A stretch of 64,000 nt of DNA from Chryseobacterium indoltheticum (GTDB lineage: Bacteria > Bacteroidota > Bacteroidia > Flavobacteriales > Weeksellaceae). The notes beneath the pieces are model-generated. The model did no database searches, had not been told where the DNA came from, and worked only from the letters and a program-made list of their open reading frames with translations. Both the position numbers and the translations under genes were made by a program. This document shows, one piece after another, positions 60,544 through 64,000 of this stretch (position 1 is the stretch's first letter; every line of letters begins with the position of its first letter). The stretch is from the NCBI RefSeq assembly GCF_003815915.1, contig NZ_CP033929.1, forward strand, positions 1,860,001 through 1,924,000. The letters run 5' to 3'.

Positions 60544-61197
60544 ATGCTAACTAAAGAACAAATTGCACAAAGAATTTCAAAAGAAGTAAAAGACGGATAT
60601 TATGTAAATTTAGGAATCGGAATTCCAACATTGGTTGCCAATTACGTTCCTGATAATCTTTCAGTAGAGTTTCAAAGCGAAAACGGCGTTTTAGGAATGG
60701 GGCCATTTCCTTTTGAAGGCGAAGAAGATGCCGACATTATCAACGCCGGAAAACAGACGATTACCATTCTTGATGGCGGTTCATTTTTCGATTCAGCATT
60801 CAGTTTTGGGATGATCAGAAGCCAAAAAGTTGATTTGACCATTCTTGGAGCAATGGAAGTTTCAGAAAACGGAGACATTGCCAACTGGAAAATTCCGGGA
60901 AAAATGGTGAAAGGAATGGGAGGAGCAATGGATTTGGTAGCTTCTGCTGAAAATATTATCGTTGCAATGATGCACGTAAACAAAGCAGGAGAAAGCAAAA
61001 TTCTAAAGAAATGTTCACTTCCTTTAACCGGAATTAACTGTGTGAAAAAAGTAGTTACTGAATTAGCAGTTCTTGATGTGACTCCAGCTGGTTTCAAATT
61101 GGTTGAAAGAGCTCCCGGAGTTTCAGTAGAACACATCATCAAATCTACAGAAGCAGATTTGATCATTGAAGGCGAAATTCCTGAAATGCAATTTTAA
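60544..61197 (+). CDS. scoB: 3-oxoacid CoA-transferase subunit B
   Basis: 217 residues, full length for the beta subunit. The catalytic Glu is E46 in QSENGVLGMGP, the residue that carries the CoA thioester. Other marks are NLGIGIPTLVANYV (22-35), ILDGGSFFDSAFSFGMIR and the VDLTILGAMEVS strand. It functions with the product of scoA. Separation of the two genes by an opposite-strand ABC exporter makes balanced expression depend on two promoters. A near-perfect terminator follows the stop. Confidence 0.95.
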   Translation: MLTKEQIAQRISKEVKDGYYVNLGIGIPTLVANYVPDNLSVEFQSENGVLGMGPFPFEGEEDADIINAGKQTITILDGGSFFDSAFSFGMIRSQKVDLTILGAMEVSENGDIANWKIPGKMVKGMGGAMDLVASAENIIVAMMHVNKAGESKILKKCSLPLTGINCVKKVVTELAVLDVTPAGFKLVERAPGVSVEHIIKSTEADLIIEGEIPEMQF

Positions 61198-61204
61198 ATA
61201 ATAC

Positions 61205-61236
61205 AAAAAACCTTGTCAAGTTTGACAAGGTTTTTT
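61205..61236 (+). terminator. scoB terminator
   Basis: The 14-15 bp stem AAAAAACCTTGTCAA/TTGACAAGGTTTTTT with a tiny loop follows the stop by 7 bases. Confidence 0.9.
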
Positions 61237-61254
61237 GTATAGAAAATATTCATT

Positions 61255-61464
61255 GTAATTAAATTGACCTAGGAAATCGTAGCGTTAAAAAAATATATTC
61301 TTTGAACGTTAAGAAAATTCTACTGTTTGAGTGCGGCAAGAATTAGGTTAATAAATTAAACATTAATCCGCACGAATTTTAGAATTTTTAGAGAACAGAA
61401 TTTATTTTTAGCGAAGAATTCCAAGTCTTGAATTTTTGTTTCTTTTGTTTCAAGACAAAAGAAA
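61255..61464. repeat. Long dispersed intergenic repeat, copy D2
   Basis: Same orientation and block order as 56690-56899, including AGGAAAT, GCGTTAA, CTGTTTGAG, CCAAGTCTTGAA and TTCTTTTGTTTCAAGACAAAAG. It ends two bases before the stop codon of the DUF4197 gene and may serve as its 3' hairpin. Confidence 0.65.
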
Positions 61465-61465
61465 T

Positions 61466-62275
61466 TTACTTCCCATCCTGCGCCCCAAAAACCTTCTGCA
61501 AAATACTCGATGTTCTCATCACAGAATTATTTCTGATACCGCTTTCTTTTTCGGCTACCATTTTAAAAACACCGTTAATTGTTTCGTTGGTTACATATTC
61601 ATTAAGATCGGTAGAAACGGCTTGTCCTGTTAAAGTGTTGTATTTTGAAATCAAATTAGTCCAGACTTTATCGGCGCCGACTTTTCCCAAAGAAGCTTTT
61701 ACTTTTGGCTGAAAAGCTGTGAAAAGTTGAGATTGCGTTTTTGTTTGCAAATAGTTAGTCGCTGCATTATCACCTCCCAATAAAATATTTTTGGCATCTG
61801 TAATTGTCATCGACGTAATCGCTTTTGTGAAGATCGGAGCAGATTCTGTAACGGCATCTTCAGCGGCTCTGTTGAGCAGTTTTACACCTTGATCAGCCAA
61901 GCTTCCCAATCCAAAAGCACGAAGTTTGGTGTCAATCACTCTTAATTTTTCGGGCATTAAAATTTTTACTGCTTCATTTTTAAGGAAACCATCGGTAACA
62001 CCTAATTTTTTCACACCTTCAGTTACACCTAAATTTAAAGCTTCCTTTAAACCTGATGAGATTTGGGTTGAAGTAAGGCTTCCGAGATTTACTGACGAAT
62101 TGTTTTTTGTGGGAGTTTGCTGAGTTGTTGTAGGCCACTTTGTTGTGGTGGTTTTAGGATTACTTAAATCAACACCGGTTTGGTTTTTAACAGTAGATTT
62201 TATAATATCTAAAATTTGTGCTTGTGCTGAGACTGAGAATAATAGTCCGGCAGCTAAGAAAACAGTTTTTTTCAT
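61466..62275 (-). CDS. DUF4197 secreted protein
   Basis: 269 residues with a signal peptide (about 1-20, ending VSAQAQ). A Thr/Gln/Asn-rich linker (35-62) precedes the DUF4197 domain (about 65-265), which starts LTSTQISSGLKEALNLGVTEG and contains the FTKAITSMTITDAKNILLGGDNA segment (positions about 145-167). The family is helical, periplasmic or outer-membrane associated, and of unknown function. It is a single gene, tail-to-tail with scoB across a dispersed repeat, and divergent from the GH20 gene. Confidence 0.88.
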   Translation of the reverse strand: MKKTVFLAAGLLFSVSAQAQILDIIKSTVKNQTGVDLSNPKTTTTKWPTTTQQTPTKNNSSVNLGSLTSTQISSGLKEALNLGVTEGVKKLGVTDGFLKNEAVKILMPEKLRVIDTKLRAFGLGSLADQGVKLLNRAAEDAVTESAPIFTKAITSMTITDAKNILLGGDNAATNYLQTKTQSQLFTAFQPKVKASLGKVGADKVWTNLISKYNTLTGQAVSTDLNEYVTNETINGVFKMVAEKESGIRNNSVMRTSSILQKVFGAQDGK

Positions 62276-62379
62276 CGTTTATTTTATACAAAATTAGATG
62301 TTTTGAAGCTTAAATAGTTAAATGATGAGTGTTAATTTTAATAGGACGCGATTTTTAATTAGAACATTAATTAAGTGTG

Positions 62380-62450
62380 CAAAGCTCCAGATGAGCTTAA
62401 CCTTTGTAGCAGAATGCAAGCGCACAAATTTGAGCTCCGTAGCAGCAACG
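62380..62450. repeat. Degenerate AGCTCC-type intergenic repeat
   Basis: Two related blocks, AAGCTCCAGATGAGCTTAAC and GAGCTCCGTAGCAGCAAC, flank TTTGTAGCAG...ACAAATTT. This resembles a short palindromic element I associate with Chryseobacterium intergenic DNA; it is seen once here and is tentative. Confidence 0.3.
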
Positions 62451-62524
62451 CATTATATTTACCAATATCACCAGAAAAATCCTCAGAAAATAATTATATT
62501 CGCTAAAATCAAATCAATTCAGAA

Positions 62525-64000
62525 ATGAAACGTTTTTTACTTCTATTTTCTATGATATTTTCGGGGTTACTATTTTCTCAAACTCAATTGAATTTAATTC
62601 CTTATCCTCAAAAAGTTATTATAAATAAAGGAACGAGTGAAATTCCAAATCAAATATTAGTTAGAGAAGTAAATAATGATTCTCTTCATTTACAAGTTAA
62701 GGTTTATAATGATTTTCTTAAAAATGATTCAATTCGTTTTTTAGTTTCAAATCATGGTGTACCTAAGGATACTTTTGTAGGTTTAGAAAAAGTGAAATCT
62801 GAAGTTGATGGAAGTAATGATGGATATAAATTAGAAATTAATGATAAAAGAATTTCAATCAAATATCATAATGAAAATGGGAAATTCTATGCTTTTCAGA
62901 CATTAATTCAATTGATTAAACAGTTTTCAACTGGAAAAAAAATACCAAATTTATTAATTGAAGATTCTCCAAAATTTGCTTGGCGTGGAATGCATCTCGA
63001 TGTTTGCCGCCATTTCTTTACCGTTGAAGAAGTAAAGCAGTACATTGATTATTTGGCGATGTACAAACTGAATACTTTTCATTGGCATTTAACGGATGAT
63101 CAAGGCTGGAGAATTGAAATAAAAAAACATCCAAAACTCACACAAATTGGCTCAAAACGTAAACAATCAATGATTGGAGCGTATGTCGACGATACGTTTG
63201 ACGGAAAACCTTACGGTCCCTATTTTTATACGCAAGATCAAATTAAAGAAGTTGTAAAATATGCAACAGAAAGACACATTACAGTAGTTCCTGAAATAGA
63301 AATGCCGGGCCATGCCTTGGCTGCACTTTCAGCGTATCCTGAATTGGCTTGTACAAAAGGTCCTTTTGAATCGGCTACAAAATGGGGTGTTTTTGATGAT
63401 GTTTTCTGTCCGAAAGAAGAAACTTTTACGTTTTTACAAAATGTTTTGGATGAAGTGATCCAACTTTTTCCATCGCAATATATTCACATCGGTGGTGACG
63501 AATGTCCTAAAACAAGATGGAAAGAATGTGCGCATTGTCAGGAATTAATTAAGAAAAACAATCTGAAAGATGAGCACGGTTTACAAAGTTATTTCATTCA
63601 ACGAATTGAAAAATATGTCAACTCTAAAGGACGAAAAATCATCGGCTGGGATGAGATTTTAGAAGGTGGGTTAGCGCCAAACGCAGCTGTAATGAGCTGG
63701 ACAGGTATCAAAGGTGGAACTGAAGCTGCAAAGTCAGGACATTTTGCTGTAATGACGCCGGGCTCTTATTGCTATTTTGACCATTATCAGGGTGACCCGC
63801 AAACCGAACCAAATGCTTTTGGAGGTTTTACGCCTTTGGAAAAAGTGTATTCTTACAACCCGATTCCTTCTGAATTGAATGCTGAACAGTCAAAATATAT
63901 TTTGGGAGTTCAGGCTAATTTATGGACGGAATATATTCTGGATTTTAAACAGGTTCAGTATATGATTTTTCCGAGATTGTTTGCACTTTCTGAAGTGGGT
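62525..64000 (+). CDS. Beta-N-acetylhexosaminidase, glycoside hydrolase family 20 (3' end outside the window)
   Basis: The frame is open from ATG 62525 to the window end (492 codons). A signal peptide covers about 1-19 (ending LLFSQ). An N-terminal GH20b-type domain (about 20-145) is followed by the GH20 barrel with RGMHLDVCRHF, YKLNTFHWHLTDDQGWRI and PEIEMPGH. The catalytic pair is D325-E326 in HIGGDECPKTRW. It cleaves terminal GlcNAc or GalNAc from chitin oligomers or glycans in the periplasm or outside the cell. A C-terminal domain, if any, lies beyond the window. Confidence 0.95.
   Translation, partial: MKRFLLLFSMIFSGLLFSQTQLNLIPYPQKVIINKGTSEIPNQILVREVNNDSLHLQVKVYNDFLKNDSIRFLVSNHGVPKDTFVGLEKVKSEVDGSNDGYKLEINDKRISIKYHNENGKFYAFQTLIQLIKQFSTGKKIPNLLIEDSPKFAWRGMHLDVCRHFFTVEEVKQYIDYLAMYKLNTFHWHLTDDQGWRIEIKKHPKLTQIGSKRKQSMIGAYVDDTFDGKPYGPYFYTQDQIKEVVKYATERHITVVPEIEMPGHALAALSAYPELACTKGPFESATKWGVFDDVFCPKEETFTFLQNVLDEVIQLFPSQYIHIGGDECPKTRWKECAHCQELIKKNNLKDEHGLQSYFIQRIEKYVNSKGRKIIGWDEILEGGLAPNAAVMSWTGIKGGTEAAKSGHFAVMTPGSYCYFDHYQGDPQTEPNAFGGFTPLEKVYSYNPIPSELNAEQSKYILGVQANLWTEYILDFKQVQYMIFPRLFALSEVG

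Noticed and set aside
62322..62528. 68-residue frame upstream of the GH20 gene
   Set aside because: No family, no start context, and it overlaps a degenerate intergenic repeat and the GH20 start codon.
1..64000. tRNA or rRNA genes, prophage, toxin-antitoxin, CRISPR-Cas or restriction loci
   Set aside because: No cloverleaf-like or rRNA sequence and no recognisable defence or phage gene was seen by eye; a tRNA scan and profile search would be needed to exclude them fully.

Overview
The window is chromosomal DNA from a low-GC member of the Bacteroidota, most likely Chryseobacterium or a close relative in Flavobacteriales. The evidence is internal. Upstream regions carry flavobacterial promoters (TTG or TTTG, a 16-22 base spacer, then TAnnTTTG) and no obvious Shine-Dalgarno sequences. 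Several secreted proteins end in type IX secretion (T9SS) sorting domains of type A or type B. DnaE has a fused proofreading exonuclease, E1 alpha and beta are fused, and families such as DUF3098, DUF4197 and choice-of-anchor L occur. The genus is an inference; no rRNA or tRNA gene was found.

Layout. 1-3.1 kb: the tail of a membrane protein, a DUF1622 protein, a family 2 glycosyltransferase and a 0.74 kb array of degenerate tandem repeats that begins in the glycosyltransferase's last codons. 3.1-8.4 kb: a sulfur amino acid PLP enzyme divergent from an Lrp/AsnC regulator, a bestrophin-like channel and a fused 2-oxoacid dehydrogenase E1. 8.4-21 kb: a secreted subtilase, dnaE, a 1242-residue fibronectin III protein and a two-gene unit of secreted proteins of unknown role. 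21.3-22.7 kb: a complete ISL3-like insertion sequence with an 8 bp target duplication. 22.8-25.8 kb: a potassium channel with a zinc ribbon and a small membrane protein, divergent from Nif3-like and coiled-coil genes. 26-30.8 kb: acyl-CoA ligase and acyl-CoA dehydrogenase, then a small gene whose 3' end is replaced by a complete IS982-family element.

30.8-41.8 kb: a DUF4349 protein, a secreted metalloprotease, prfC, a choice-of-anchor L T9SS type B protein, rsmA, then ftsX, a DUF3098 gene and uppP. 41.9-46.7 kb: truB, an outer-membrane protein gene and rluF overlap in one unit, followed by three tandem paralogous secreted proteins. 46.8-56.7 kb: rpsA, two tandem M36 metalloproteases, an EamA transporter and an alpha/beta hydrolase. 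56.9-64 kb: rplS, scoA and scoB separated by an opposite-strand ABC exporter, a DUF4197 protein and the start of a GH20 hexosaminidase that runs off the window.

How the genes work together. Housekeeping functions (replication, ribosome, translation termination, rRNA and tRNA modification, cell-wall lipid recycling, division) are interleaved with a secreted digestive and surface set: a subtilase, a metzincin, two fungalysins, GH20, and fibronectin III and choice-of-anchor L surface proteins. A catabolic set handles fatty acids, branched-chain 2-oxoacids and ketone bodies. No dedicated defence locus, prophage or CRISPR array was seen. The most unusual material is in the mobile elements, the intergenic repeat families, the paralog triad and domains that have lost expected metal ligands.
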